43,382 nucleotides of DNA, taken from assembly GCA_947450675.1 (NCBI GenBank), contig CANFWI010000026.1, positions 1-43,382 on the forward strand, given 5' to 3'. Under the pieces are notes generated by a model. The model was not told the origin of the DNA. It did not search any database and saw only the letters and a program-made list of their open reading frames with translations. The translations under genes and the position numbers were made by a program. Source of the DNA: Comamonadaceae bacterium (GTDB taxonomy: Bacteria > Pseudomonadota > Gammaproteobacteria > Burkholderiales > Burkholderiaceae_C). Below, piece by piece: positions 29,281 to 37,754 of this stretch (positions within the stretch are counted from its first letter, which is position 1; each line of letters opens with the position of its first letter).

Positions 29281-31875
29281 ATGTCATGGCCGATGTCCGC
29301 GCCTTCTGGTCGCGCTGTAGCTGTTGTCACTGACGCTTATTGGGGCTTGCCCGCCGATCGGCTCCTAGCGCAATTGAAGTCTGATGCCGGCGGGCTGACT
29401 CAGCGCGAGGCTCATCTGCGGCTGAAGCACTACGGGCCGAATGCGCTCAAGGCGATGAAGAAAGCCACGGCATTGGGGTTGCTGTTGAGCCAGTTCAAAA
29501 GTCCGCTGGTGCTGATTTTGATTGTGGCGTCCTGCATCTCGCTGGCGGCCGCTGAGTGGGTTGATGCGGGTGTGGTGTTGGTGATCGTCTTGGGGAGTAC
29601 CTTGCTCGGCTTCACTCAGGAGTACATCGCTGGCAACGCGATTGAAAAGCTGCGCTCACAGATCACAGTGCATTCGAAGGTGATGCGAGGCGGTCAACTG
29701 AAGACCGTGCCGTCGCACCAGTTGGTACCGGGCGACGTGGTGTTGCTGTCGGCGGGCAGTTTGATTCCCGCCGATGCGGTGTTGCTCGACGCCAAGGACT
29801 TTTTCGTCAACCAAGCGGTGCTGACTGGGGAAACCTTTCCGGTTGAAAAAAAGCCGGGGCTTGTGAGTGACAAGGCTGGCTTGGCCGAGCGCAGCAACTG
29901 CGTGTTCATGGGCACCAGCGTGAACAGTGGTACCGCGCATGCCTTGATCGTGCAGACCGGCAAGGGCAGTGTTTTTGGGCAGATTGCGGACAAGCTGGCC
30001 TTGCGGCCACAACTGACAGAGTTTGAGCGCGGCATCCACCGCTTCGGTTTTTTGCTGACCCGCATCATGCTGGCGATGGTCGTCGGCGTGGTGGCCATCA
30101 ATATTTTCATGGCCAAGCCGCCGGTGGCTTCGCTGCTGTTTGCGCTGGCCTTGGCGGTGGGTTTGACGCCGGAGTTGTTGCCGGCGATTGTCAGCATCAC
30201 GCTGTCGCACGGTGCCAAGCGCATGGCCAAACTGGGCGTCATCGTGCGCCGGCTCAACTCGATTGAGAACCTCGGCAGCATGGATGTTTTGTGCACCGAC
30301 AAAACGGGTACCTTGACGGCAGGCGTGGTGGCGCTGGACGCGGCGTTGGACGCTCTAGGCCAGCCCAGCGCAGCGGTGTTGCAGCTCGCCGGTCTGAATG
30401 CCCAGTTCCAGTCTGGCTTGACGAACCCGCTAGATGACGCCGTGCTCGCCGCCGTGAAGAAGGCCAAGCTTGACCTCGGTGTAGAAAAAAAAGTGGATGA
30501 GATTCCGTATGACTTTGTGCGCAAGTGCTTGTCGGTGGTGGTCGCGCAGGATGTGGGTGGCGTTGCTGGTTTCGGCAACCGCACACTGATATGCAAAGGC
30601 GCGCTCGACAAAATTCTCGCCTTTTGCTCTCACGCAGGCGACGAGGCGGTGCCAATCGACGACGCCCTGCGCGCCCATATTGAAGCGCGTTATGACGCAT
30701 GGAGTGCGCAGGGTTACCGCGTGCTCGGGGTGGCTTGGCGGCGCGTGGAAGCGCGCAGCGGCTCCTATACGCGCGCAGACGAATGCGGCTTGTGCTTCGC
30801 TGGTTTTTTGCTCTTCATGGACCCACCCAAGGCCGACGTGCGGCAAACCATTTTGGATTTGGCGCAGCGCGGGGTGGTGCTCAAAATCATCACCGGCGAC
30901 AACCGCAAGGTGGCGCGGCATGTGGCCGAAGCCGTGAATTTACCAGTCATCACCGTGATGACCGGCCGCGAGTTGAACGACATGGGCGACGAGGCCTTGA
31001 TGCAGGCGGCCGCGCGCACCACCTTGTTCGCCGAGGTCGACCCGAACCAAAAAGAGCGCATCATCTTGGCGCTGCAAAAAAGCGGTCATGTGGTGGGCTA
31101 CATGGGCGACGGCATCAATGACGCGCTGGCGCTGCACGCCGCCGACGTCGGCATCTCGGTGGACACAGCGGTCGATGTCGCCAAAGACGCGGCTGATTTT
31201 TTATTGCTGCGCAAAGATCTGGGCATCTTGCGGCTCGGCATCGACGAAGGTCGCAACACCTTTGCCAACACGCTCAAGTACATCCTCACCACCATCAGCG
31301 CCAACTTCGGCAACATGTTCAGCATGGCCATCGCGTCCATCTTTTTACCGTTCCTGCCGCTGCTGGCGTCGCAGATTTTGTTGAATAATTTTCTGGCGGA
31401 CATTCCTGCCACCGCGATTGCCAGTGACCGGGTGGACCCGGAATGGGTGGCCAAGCCGCGGCGCTGGGACACGGGCTTTATCCGCGATTACATGGTGCGC
31501 TTTGGGCTCATCAGCTCGTTGTTCGACATGCTGACGTTTGGCGCGCTACTGTGGCTGTTCCATGCCTCGCCAGAAGAGTTCCGCACGGGCTGGTTTTTGG
31601 AGTCCCTGTTGACCGAGCTGGTGATTGCGCTGGTGGTGCGCACGCGCAGGCCGTTCTACCGCAGCCGGCCCGGCAACCTGCTACTGGGAAGCAGTGCCGC
31701 CGTTATCTTGGTCGCCTTGGCGTTGCCGTATTTACCCTTCAGTTCGATCTTTGGTTTTGTGCCGCTACCGGCGCCGCTGGTGTTGGCGATGGTCGGCCTG
31801 ACCCTGGCGTATGTGGTGGTGGTTGAGTTGGCGAAGAAGTCGTTCTATGCACGTGCGGAGAATGCGAACCGATAG
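29281..31875 (+). CDS. mgtA: MgtA-type P-type ATPase (magnesium-translocating)
   Basis: An 864-residue P-type ATPase. It has an N-terminal cation-ATPase segment (GGLTQREAHLRLKHYGPNAL), two transmembrane pairs, an actuator domain with LTGETFPVEK, the phosphorylation motif MDVLCTDKTGTLT with Asp340, the nucleotide-binding region with VDEIPYDFVRKCLSVVV, the hinge MGDGINDALAL and six C-terminal transmembrane helices. DRVDPEWVAKPRRWD and the flanking helices match bacterial magnesium importers of class IIIB. ATG 29281 is chosen because GAAGGGA precedes it; a GTG 24 bases upstream is an alternative. The FNR-like box suggests oxygen-dependent control rather than the usual magnesium control. Confidence 0.85.
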   Translation: MSWPMSAPSGRAVAVVTDAYWGLPADRLLAQLKSDAGGLTQREAHLRLKHYGPNALKAMKKATALGLLLSQFKSPLVLILIVASCISLAAAEWVDAGVVLVIVLGSTLLGFTQEYIAGNAIEKLRSQITVHSKVMRGGQLKTVPSHQLVPGDVVLLSAGSLIPADAVLLDAKDFFVNQAVLTGETFPVEKKPGLVSDKAGLAERSNCVFMGTSVNSGTAHALIVQTGKGSVFGQIADKLALRPQLTEFERGIHRFGFLLTRIMLAMVVGVVAINIFMAKPPVASLLFALALAVGLTPELLPAIVSITLSHGAKRMAKLGVIVRRLNSIENLGSMDVLCTDKTGTLTAGVVALDAALDALGQPSAAVLQLAGLNAQFQSGLTNPLDDAVLAAVKKAKLDLGVEKKVDEIPYDFVRKCLSVVVAQDVGGVAGFGNRTLICKGALDKILAFCSHAGDEAVPIDDALRAHIEARYDAWSAQGYRVLGVAWRRVEARSGSYTRADECGLCFAGFLLFMDPPKADVRQTILDLAQRGVVLKIITGDNRKVARHVAEAVNLPVITVMTGRELNDMGDEALMQAAARTTLFAEVDPNQKERIILALQKSGHVVGYMGDGINDALALHAADVGISVDTAVDVAKDAADFLLLRKDLGILRLGIDEGRNTFANTLKYILTTISANFGNMFSMAIASIFLPFLPLLASQILLNNFLADIPATAIASDRVDPEWVAKPRRWDTGFIRDYMVRFGLISSLFDMLTFGALLWLFHASPEEFRTGWFLESLLTELVIALVVRTRRPFYRSRPGNLLLGSSAAVILVALALPYLPFSSIFGFVPLPAPLVLAMVGLTLAYVVVVELAKKSFYARAENANR

Positions 31876-31902
31876 CGCCGAAAAAGGCCGCACCAACTTA
31901 GC

Positions 31903-31955
31903 CGTCATTGCGAGCGAATTCCCCCGTCATTGCGAGCGAAGCGCTCGCCATGACG
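31903..31955. repeat. REP-like dispersed palindrome, copy C
   Basis: A half copy GTCATTGCGAGCGAA (31903-31917) is followed by a full hairpin at 31926-31955 in which GTCATTGCGAGCG pairs with CGCTCGCCATGAC around an AAG loop with one mismatch. It lies between the ATPase gene and the CopD-like gene, both on the plus strand. Confidence 0.75.
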
Positions 31956-32013
31956 TGGGCTTCATCATCGTTTGTTACGATGGCCGGTTACTTTGTCAAC
32001 CGAAAGAATGCCC

Positions 32014-32484
32014 ATGATTTACGCCACGCTCAAACTCGCCCACATCCTAGCCATCATTGTCTGGATGGGCGGCATGGTGTTTGCGCATTTCTTTTTGCGA
32101 CCAGCCGTGATGAGTTTAGAAGCGCCCGAGCGTGTGCGCGTGATGTATGAAGTTTTGCGGCGCTTTTTCAACGCGGTGTCTGTCGCTGTGCTGGTGATCT
32201 TGACAAGCGGTCTGTGGATGATCGGTCGCGAGGCCAAACAAGCGGTGCAAAGCGGCGGCAATTTTTCCATGCCTTTGAGCTGGACGCTGATGGCGAGTTT
32301 CGGCATATTGATGATGCTGATTTTTGCGCACATCCGCTTCGCCTTGTTCAAGCGCCTGAGCCGTGCGGTGCAGGCCGCTGACTGGGCTGCTGGAGGCCTC
32401 GCGCTGGCATCCATCCGCACCTGGGTGGCGGTGAATTTGGGCTTGGGCGTGCTGATCGTCGCCATCACCTTGTTGGTTTATTGA
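32014..32484 (+). CDS. CopD-like four-helix membrane protein
   Basis: A 156-residue integral membrane protein with four hydrophobic helices (about residues 5-27, 50-72, 88-110 and 133-154). The pattern LKLAHILAIIVWMGGMVFAHFFLRPAV, with the His of the first helix and WMGG, resembles the CopD domain of copper-resistance proteins and related heme-handling proteins of similar size. Its role is uncertain: copper uptake or heme-related electron transfer are both possible. The ATG at 32014 is chosen; another ATG 6 bases upstream exists. The gene follows copy C of the REP-like repeat. Confidence 0.7.
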   Translation: MIYATLKLAHILAIIVWMGGMVFAHFFLRPAVMSLEAPERVRVMYEVLRRFFNAVSVAVLVILTSGLWMIGREAKQAVQSGGNFSMPLSWTLMASFGILMMLIFAHIRFALFKRLSRAVQAADWAAGGLALASIRTWVAVNLGLGVLIVAITLLVY

Positions 32485-32531
32485 GCCAAGGGCGCAAAAT
32501 ACAGTCCTTCCGAAATCTCGACAAAAGCCTT

Positions 32532-32783
32532 ATGACCGACGACCTGAACCGAAAAAAAGAACTCAAAAAGATGGAGTTGTGTGACTCCTGTGCCGGCATT
32601 CAGCGCAACTGGCGTCGCGCCCCCGGCCATGCAGAGCTCGAGCAAGGCGAGCACCGCCAAGAAAAGCGCCCACACGGTTTGGTCACCATCACCAAGTACC
32701 GCTGTGACCGTTGCGGCACCGCGTGGGAGTACGAAAACAACAAGGTCGACATCAAAGCCGGTTGGTCGGTGGTGGGACGCTAG
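32532..32783 (+). CDS. Small zinc-ribbon-like protein, 83 aa
   Basis: No named family recognised. Two CxxC pairs, CDSC at residues 17-20 and CDRC at 58-61, frame a charged central part rich in Arg, His and Glu, consistent with one zinc ribbon. The N-terminus TDDLNRKKELKKMEL is a probable short helix, and the tail GTAWEYENNKVDIKAGWSV looks like the closing strand of the ribbon. The ATG at 32532 is the only one close to the conserved region. It is 47 bases after the CopD-like gene and upstream of fic, without an obvious functional link. Confidence 0.65.
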   Translation: MTDDLNRKKELKKMELCDSCAGIQRNWRRAPGHAELEQGEHRQEKRPHGLVTITKYRCDRCGTAWEYENNKVDIKAGWSVVGR

Positions 32784-32797
32784 TCGGCGCTTCTTTA

Positions 32798-32840
32798 ATA
32801 CACCTCATTTTTTGAGGTGTATGGCTTAAAATACGCCTCA
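32798..32840. promoter_or_regulatory. Palindromic operator and -10 box of fic, leaderless start
   Basis: Arms ATACACCTCA (32798-32807) and TGAGGTGTAT (32813-32822) form a perfect palindrome with a TTTTT loop. A third half-site, ATACGCCTCA, occupies 32831-32840 and runs into the ATG. Between them lies TAAAAT (32827-32832), 7 bases before the start codon. With no ribosome-binding site, the transcript would begin at or next to the ATG (leaderless). The palindrome is a likely target of the C-terminal winged helix of the Fic protein. Confidence 0.55.
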
Positions 32841-34039
32841 TGCCAGCCCCAGTCAAACCCGCCAAGACGCCTTACATCTGGCAGCACCCCGGTTGGCCCG
32901 AACTTCATTTTGACGCGTCAGCCTTGGCGCACGCCTTGGATGAAGCACGGCTAGAGCAGGGCAAATTACTCGGCCTGTTAGACGCGATTGGCTTGCACAG
33001 CGCCACCGAGGTGGTGCGCGAATTGTGGGTTCATGAGGCCATGGCCACGGCAGCCATTGAGGGTGATGCACTGGACTTGTCGGCCGTGCGCTCTTCGGTG
33101 TCGCACAAGCTGGGGCTGCACGCGGTGCGCCCATCAAACCGTCATGTCGATGGCTTGATTGATGTGATGCAGGACGCTACCCAAGGCCACCACGAGCCGC
33201 TCAGTGATGACCGGCTGTGGCGTTGGCAGTCGGCTCTGTTTCCCGGTGGTACTTCTGGTCTGCAGCGCATTGCTGTGGGTCGCTACCGCGATCATGTGCA
33301 AGCCATGGAAATTGTCAGTGGCACTGCCGGTCGCGAGGTGGTGCACTATCGCGCGCCGCCCTCCGCACAGGTGCCTGCTGAGATGCACCAATTTCTAAGC
33401 TGGTTTGAGTCGACCCGGCCGCAGGACAAGCTGGCTGTTAGCGCCCCCCCGACACTCAACGGACTGTTACGGGCCGGTTTGGCGCACCTGTGGTTTGAGT
33501 CGGTTCACCCTTTTGAGGATGGCAATGGCCGACTCGGCCGTGCCATTGTGGACATGGCGATAGCGCAGGACATCCGCGCTCCAACGCGGGTTTTTGGCAT
33601 GGCGAGGCAAATGCAAGCGCAGCGCTCGGCTTACTACGACGCCTTGAATGCGGCGCAGCGGGGCTCCTTGGATGCGACGCCCTGGCTGCAGTGGTTTGTT
33701 CAATCTTTCGCCCAGGCTTGCAGGGCCTCACAAGGCGTGGTGCGGCAGGCGCTCGATAAATCAGCGTTCAGGTTGGGGGCCGTCCAGTGCGGCTTGAGCG
33801 CGCGGCAAACCAAGGTCTTAGACCGCTTACTGGAAGCCGGCAACACGGAGCTCGGCGGCGGTTTTTTGGGCGGTATGAGCACCGACAAATACAGCAAGAT
33901 CACCGGTGCGTCTAAGGCCACAGCCTCGCGTGATCTGTCTGACTTGCTGGCAAAAGGCTTGCTTCGGGTCGACGGTGTGGGCAAGGCAACGCGCTACGCC
34001 ATCGCCATCGAGGAATGGCAACAACCATCACCAACCTGA
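32840..34039 (+). CDS. Fic-domain protein with N-terminal DUF4172 and C-terminal HTH
   Basis: A 399-residue Fic protein. Residues about 11-90 form the DUF4172-type start containing the inhibitory helix motif T-A-A-I-E-G (residues 70-75; consensus S/T-x-x-x-E-G/N). The catalytic Fic motif HPFEDGNGRLGR lies at about 223-234 and is intact, so AMP transfer (or its removal) to a target protein is expected. The C-terminal region (about 340-395; SKITGASKATASRDLSDLLAKGLLRVDGVGKATRYAI) is a winged helix. Its own inhibitory helix places it in the class with the N-terminal inhibitor in the same chain. The palindrome upstream suggests autoregulation. Target unknown. Confidence 0.88.
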   Translation: MPAPVKPAKTPYIWQHPGWPELHFDASALAHALDEARLEQGKLLGLLDAIGLHSATEVVRELWVHEAMATAAIEGDALDLSAVRSSVSHKLGLHAVRPSNRHVDGLIDVMQDATQGHHEPLSDDRLWRWQSALFPGGTSGLQRIAVGRYRDHVQAMEIVSGTAGREVVHYRAPPSAQVPAEMHQFLSWFESTRPQDKLAVSAPPTLNGLLRAGLAHLWFESVHPFEDGNGRLGRAIVDMAIAQDIRAPTRVFGMARQMQAQRSAYYDALNAAQRGSLDATPWLQWFVQSFAQACRASQGVVRQALDKSAFRLGAVQCGLSARQTKVLDRLLEAGNTELGGGFLGGMSTDKYSKITGASKATASRDLSDLLAKGLLRVDGVGKATRYAIAIEEWQQPSPT

Positions 34040-34070
34040 GCCCTAACCCGCTGCGTGCACAATCCCCTCA

Positions 34071-34964
34071 ATGAAAGCTCCCCCCAGACTGCAATCCCTC
34101 ATGGAAGAGGGCCTGATCGACACGGTTGTGCGCCAGCTCATGAGCGGCAAAGAGGCGATGGTTTATGTGGTTCGCTGCGGCGATGAAACGCGTTGCGCCA
34201 AGATCTACAAAGAGGCCACTAACCGCAGCTTTCGCCAAGCCGTCGACTACACCGAAAACCGCAAGGTCAAAAACTCACGGCAGGCGCGTGCCATGGCCAA
34301 GGGCAGCAAATTTGGCCGGCAAGCCCAAGAAGCCGCCTGGCAAAGTGCCGAGGTCGACGCCCTTTACCGACTTGCCGCTGCTGGCGTGCGCGTGCCGCAG
34401 CCGTATAACTTTCACGATGGCGTGCTGCTGATGGAATTGGTGACCGACGCCCATGGCGACGCCGCACCGCGCCTCAACGACGTGGCTTTCAGCCGCGAGC
34501 AAGCCTTGAAGCATCACGCCACGCTGATCGGCGAGGTGGTGCGCATGCTCTGCGCAGGTGTGGTGCACGGCGACTTGTCGGAGTTCAACATCCTGCTGGC
34601 CTATGTTCACGCTGAGGGCCATTCTGAAGACGGCTCCAAAGGCGAAGATGTGCCCGTGATCATTGACCTGCCGCAGGCGGTCGACGCCGCCGGCAACAAC
34701 CACGCTCAGCGCATGCTGATGCGCGACGTCGCCAACCTGCGCGATTTCTTCGGCCAGTTTGCCCCTGAGTTGCTGAAGACCCAATACGGCCCCGAGCTGT
34801 GGAGCCTGTACCAAAGCGGTTTGCTGAACAATGACACGCCGCTGACCGGCCGTTACGCCCGTGTCGAGGGCGACGTCGACATGCAAGCCGTGATGCGCGA
34901 GATTGACGATGCGCGGGCCGAAGACGCGGCGCGGCGTTTGCGGATGCAGACCGCCGCCACATAA
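34071..34964 (+). CDS. RIO-type serine protein kinase
   Basis: A 297-residue RIO-family kinase. Visible are the ATP-binding LMSGKEAMVYVVRC with the downstream Lys in RCAKIYKEA, the catalytic loop HGDLSEFNIL with Asp168, and the metal-binding Asp199 in IIDLPQAVD. RIO kinases in archaea and eukaryotes act in ribosome maturation; bacterial members are less understood. Here the next gene encodes the ribosome-assembly GTPase RbgA, which is consistent with a role in ribosome maturation, although that is inference. The 3' end has an acidic/arginine-rich helix. Confidence 0.85.
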   Translation: MKAPPRLQSLMEEGLIDTVVRQLMSGKEAMVYVVRCGDETRCAKIYKEATNRSFRQAVDYTENRKVKNSRQARAMAKGSKFGRQAQEAAWQSAEVDALYRLAAAGVRVPQPYNFHDGVLLMELVTDAHGDAAPRLNDVAFSREQALKHHATLIGEVVRMLCAGVVHGDLSEFNILLAYVHAEGHSEDGSKGEDVPVIIDLPQAVDAAGNNHAQRMLMRDVANLRDFFGQFAPELLKTQYGPELWSLYQSGLLNNDTPLTGRYARVEGDVDMQAVMREIDDARAEDAARRLRMQTAAT

Positions 34965-35046
34965 CGCCACATAGCGCCGCATAAGTTGCCGGGCAGGGTC
35001 ATGAGACCGTTCACAATCTGACCTTTCAAAGAAAGAACACGCACAG

Positions 35047-36012
35047 ATGGCTATTCAATGGTTTCCCGGTCACATGCACTTGACCAAAAAAGCCATCAGC
35101 GAGCGGATCAAGGAAATTGATGTCGTGATCGAGCTGCTGGACGCCCGCCTGCCGGGCTCCAGCGCCAACCCCATGCTGGCCGAACTCACCGAGGGCAAGC
35201 CCGCGCTGAAAGTGCTGAACAAGCAAGATTTGGCCGACCCGGCGCGCACGCAGCTCTGGCTCGACCACTACAACAGCCAGCCGGGCACCCGTGCGATTGG
35301 CCTCGATGCCAGCATGAGCACGCCAGCCAAAGCTCTGATTGAGGCCTGCCACGTGTTGGCGCCGACGCGCGGCAGCATGGTCAAGCCCATGCGCGTGCTG
35401 ATCTGCGGCATTCCCAACGTCGGCAAGTCGACGCTGATCAACACGCTCACCGGCAAGCGCGCCACCAAAACCGGCGACGAGGCGGGGGTCACCAAGATTG
35501 AGCAGCGCATCGTGCTGGCCGATGGTTTCTATTTGTTCGACACGCCGGGCATGCTGTGGCCGCGCATCATCGTCGCCAAGAGTGGTTACAACTTGGCGGC
35601 CAGCGGTGGGATCGGTCGCAACGCCTTCAATGAAGAAGAAGTCGCGCTGGAGTTGCTGGACTATTTGATCCCGCATTACCCCGAGCTTCTGAAGGCCCGC
35701 TACAAGGTCGAGCTGCCGGTAGGCATCACGGATGAGGTGTTGCTGGAAGACATTGGCCGCAAGCGCGGTGCGGTGCTGTCAAAAGGCCGCATCAACCTGC
35801 AAAAGGCCGCTGAAATCGTGATTTACGAATTTCGACAATCCACGCTGGGCCGCATCACACTGGAAACGCCGACCGAGTTCCAGTTGTGGATGGAAGCCGG
35901 ACAAAAGCTCGACGCCGAGCGTCAGGTCAAGAAGGATGACATTGAGCTGAAGCGGTTGATCAAGCTGAAAAAAGTACCACGTCCCGCCAAGGAAGACCGG
36001 CGCGGCGATTGA
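35047..36012 (+). CDS. rbgA: Ribosome biogenesis GTPase RbgA/YlqF
   Basis: A 321-residue circularly permuted GTPase in which the G4 motif NKQD (about residue 58) precedes the P-loop GIPNVGKS (about 121-128) and the G3 motif DTPG (about 165). The N-terminal QWFPGHMHLTKKAI is the signature start of YlqF/RbgA. In Bacillus this protein is needed for late assembly of the 50S subunit. The C-terminal helical domain (about 190-310) is present. It follows the RIO kinase gene by 82 bases, a spacer with no clear signal apart from an AAAGAAAG before the start. Confidence 0.9.
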   Translation: MAIQWFPGHMHLTKKAISERIKEIDVVIELLDARLPGSSANPMLAELTEGKPALKVLNKQDLADPARTQLWLDHYNSQPGTRAIGLDASMSTPAKALIEACHVLAPTRGSMVKPMRVLICGIPNVGKSTLINTLTGKRATKTGDEAGVTKIEQRIVLADGFYLFDTPGMLWPRIIVAKSGYNLAASGGIGRNAFNEEEVALELLDYLIPHYPELLKARYKVELPVGITDEVLLEDIGRKRGAVLSKGRINLQKAAEIVIYEFRQSTLGRITLETPTEFQLWMEAGQKLDAERQVKKDDIELKRLIKLKKVPRPAKEDRRGD

Positions 36013-36025
36013 GCTTGATGGCCTG

Positions 36026-36277
36026 TCAGTGCCGCGAGCGCATGACCCGGCGGGCGTAGGCGATGCCAAAGCCAATGCCCAGCGCCAGCGCAAACCAGCC
36101 GACCAAATACGACTGCGCAACGATGCCTTGCATGCCGGGCGACTGGATGAAATAAGGCGAGATCAGCACACCGAGGCCGATCAGCACGCACAGCACGGCC
36201 TTGAAGAGCAGCTCCTTGTCGGCTTGGGCGCTCTTGGTGTTGGTCAGGGGACGGGTGGGCTGTTGGGGCAAAGGCAT
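36026..36277 (-). CDS. Small two-helix membrane protein, 83 aa
   Basis: An 83-residue protein with a polar N-terminus (PLPQQPTRPLTNTKSAQADK) and two hydrophobic helices (about residues 25-44 and 54-74), ending in a basic tail (ARRVMRSRH). No family was recognised. It lies convergent to rbgA with a gap of 13 bases and divergent from the transporter operon downstream. The ATG at 36277 is the only reasonable start. Confidence 0.65.
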   Translation of the reverse strand: MPLPQQPTRPLTNTKSAQADKELLFKAVLCVLIGLGVLISPYFIQSPGMQGIVAQSYLVGWFALALGIGFGIAYARRVMRSRH

Positions 36278-36483
36278 GTTGGTTTCCAGATGACGCTTGA
36301 ATGAGCAGCAAGGATAGCTGCTTTCCGTCGCTTGCCCAATTACTCAGGATGAGCCTGAGCTGCCAGAGTGAAAACCCTTGGGTGTCGAAAAACGGGCTGA
36401 ATTACCCCTCGGGTGAGTTGATAATCGCGCTTTTATTTTCCTGTATCAACCCAGCCGACTGGCCACAAAAAACCGGAGACTTT
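36278..36483. promoter_or_regulatory. Promoter region of the transporter operon
   Basis: These 206 bases separate the small membrane protein gene (-) and the binding-protein gene (+). An AT-rich segment with TTGATA at 36418-36423 could be part of the promoter, but no convincing -10 box at the right distance was found. An inverted pair AGCAGC and GCTGCT lies near 36302-36321. A GGAG ribosome-binding site precedes the ATG at 36484. Confidence 0.35.
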
Positions 36484-37668
36484 ATGAAAAGACGCAATTT
36501 CACCGCCGCTGCCTTGGCTGCCGCCACATTTGCCACGGCCCTGCCAGCGCTGGCGCAAGACAACACCTTCAAGATCGGCCTGATCTTGCCGATGACGGGC
36601 CAGCAGGCGAGTACCGGACGCCAGATCGAAGCCGCCGCGCGGCTTTACATGGCGCAAAACGGCGATACGGTAGCGGGTAAAAAAATTCAGCTGATCGTCA
36701 AAGACGACACCTCGCTGCCAGACGCCACACGCCGCTTGGCGCAAGAGCTGGTGGTCAACGACAAGGTCAACGTGCTGGCCGGCTTCGGCATCACACCGTC
36801 AGCGTTGGCCACTGCGCCTATCGCCACCCAGTCGAAAACGCCGCTGGTGGTGATGGCTGCTGCCACCTCCAGCATCACACAGGCCTCGCCGTACGTCGTG
36901 CGCACCAGCTTCACGCTGCCGCAGGTGTCGGTCGCTCTGGCCGATTGGGCGCCTAAAAATGGCATCAAGAAAGTGGTCACGCTGGTGTCCGATTACGGCC
37001 CTGGCCTTGACGCTGAAAAGTTCTTCAAAGAACGCCTGACCTTCAATGGCGGTCTGGTCACTGAGTCTTTGCGTGTGCCGATGCGCAACCCTGACTTCGC
37101 CCCTTTCCTGCAAAAAGTGCGTGACCTGAAGCCCGACGCTTTGTTCGTGTTCGTCCCTTCTGGTGCGGGTGCTGCCGTGATGAAACAGTTCCTTGAGCGC
37201 GGCATGGACAAAGCCGGCATCAAACTCATCGGCACCGGCGACGTGACCGATGACGACCAGCTCAACGACATGGGCGACGGCGCATTGGGCGTGGTGACTT
37301 CGCACCATTACTCGGCAGCGCATCCTTCGGCGCTGAACAAGAAATTCGTTGCCGCCTTCGAAAAAGCCAACAAAGGCTTGCGCCCGAACTTCATGGCCGT
37401 TGGTGGCTATGACGGCATGCGCGTGATTTACGAAGCGCTGCGCACTGCCAAGGTCACGGGCAAAGCCATGCCATCGGGCGACGCTTTGCTGGACGCCATG
37501 AAGGGCCAGATTTTTGAGAGCCCACGCGGTAAGATTTTCATTGACGCGCAAACCCGCGACGTGGTGCAAGACGTTTATCTGCGCAAGGTCGAGAAGAAAG
37601 ACGGTCAGTTGTTCAACGTCGAATTCGACGTGATCAAAGACGTCAAAGACCCGGGCAAAACCAAGTAA
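36484..37668 (+). CDS. Branched-chain amino acid type ABC substrate-binding protein
   Basis: A 394-residue periplasmic binding protein. The signal peptide is KRRNFTAAALAAATFATA, ending ALPALAQ. The mature protein has the type I binding fold with KIGLILPMTGQQASTGRQIEAAARLYMAQ at the front and the LivJ/HAAT-type Peripla_BP_6 architecture throughout. The ligand could be a branched-chain amino acid, an amide, urea or an aromatic acid; it cannot be decided. It is the first gene of a five-gene operon that includes two permeases and two ATPases. A terminator-like hairpin separates it from the permease gene. Confidence 0.87.
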   Translation: MKRRNFTAAALAAATFATALPALAQDNTFKIGLILPMTGQQASTGRQIEAAARLYMAQNGDTVAGKKIQLIVKDDTSLPDATRRLAQELVVNDKVNVLAGFGITPSALATAPIATQSKTPLVVMAAATSSITQASPYVVRTSFTLPQVSVALADWAPKNGIKKVVTLVSDYGPGLDAEKFFKERLTFNGGLVTESLRVPMRNPDFAPFLQKVRDLKPDALFVFVPSGAGAAVMKQFLERGMDKAGIKLIGTGDVTDDDQLNDMGDGALGVVTSHHYSAAHPSALNKKFVAAFEKANKGLRPNFMAVGGYDGMRVIYEALRTAKVTGKAMPSGDALLDAMKGQIFESPRGKIFIDAQTRDVVQDVYLRKVEKKDGQLFNVEFDVIKDVKDPGKTK

Positions 37669-37678
37669 ATTGAGTCAA

Positions 37679-37738
37679 CACACCAATGATGGTGTGAGCC
37701 ATGCGCAGTTCCAAGCGGCACTGTGCATGGTTTTTTTT
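37679..37738 (+). terminator. Tandem hairpins with T8 between binding-protein and permease genes
   Basis: A first small hairpin (CACACCA and TGGTGTG, 37679-37696) is followed by a long one (CCATGCGCAGT and ACTGTGCATGG, 37699-37730, one G-T pair, 10-base loop) and eight T (37731-37738). The layout is that of an intrinsic terminator inside an operon. It would reduce read-through to the permease genes and protect the binding-protein message. Confidence 0.75.
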
Positions 37739-37754
37739 CTGAGCTTTTCAAAAC

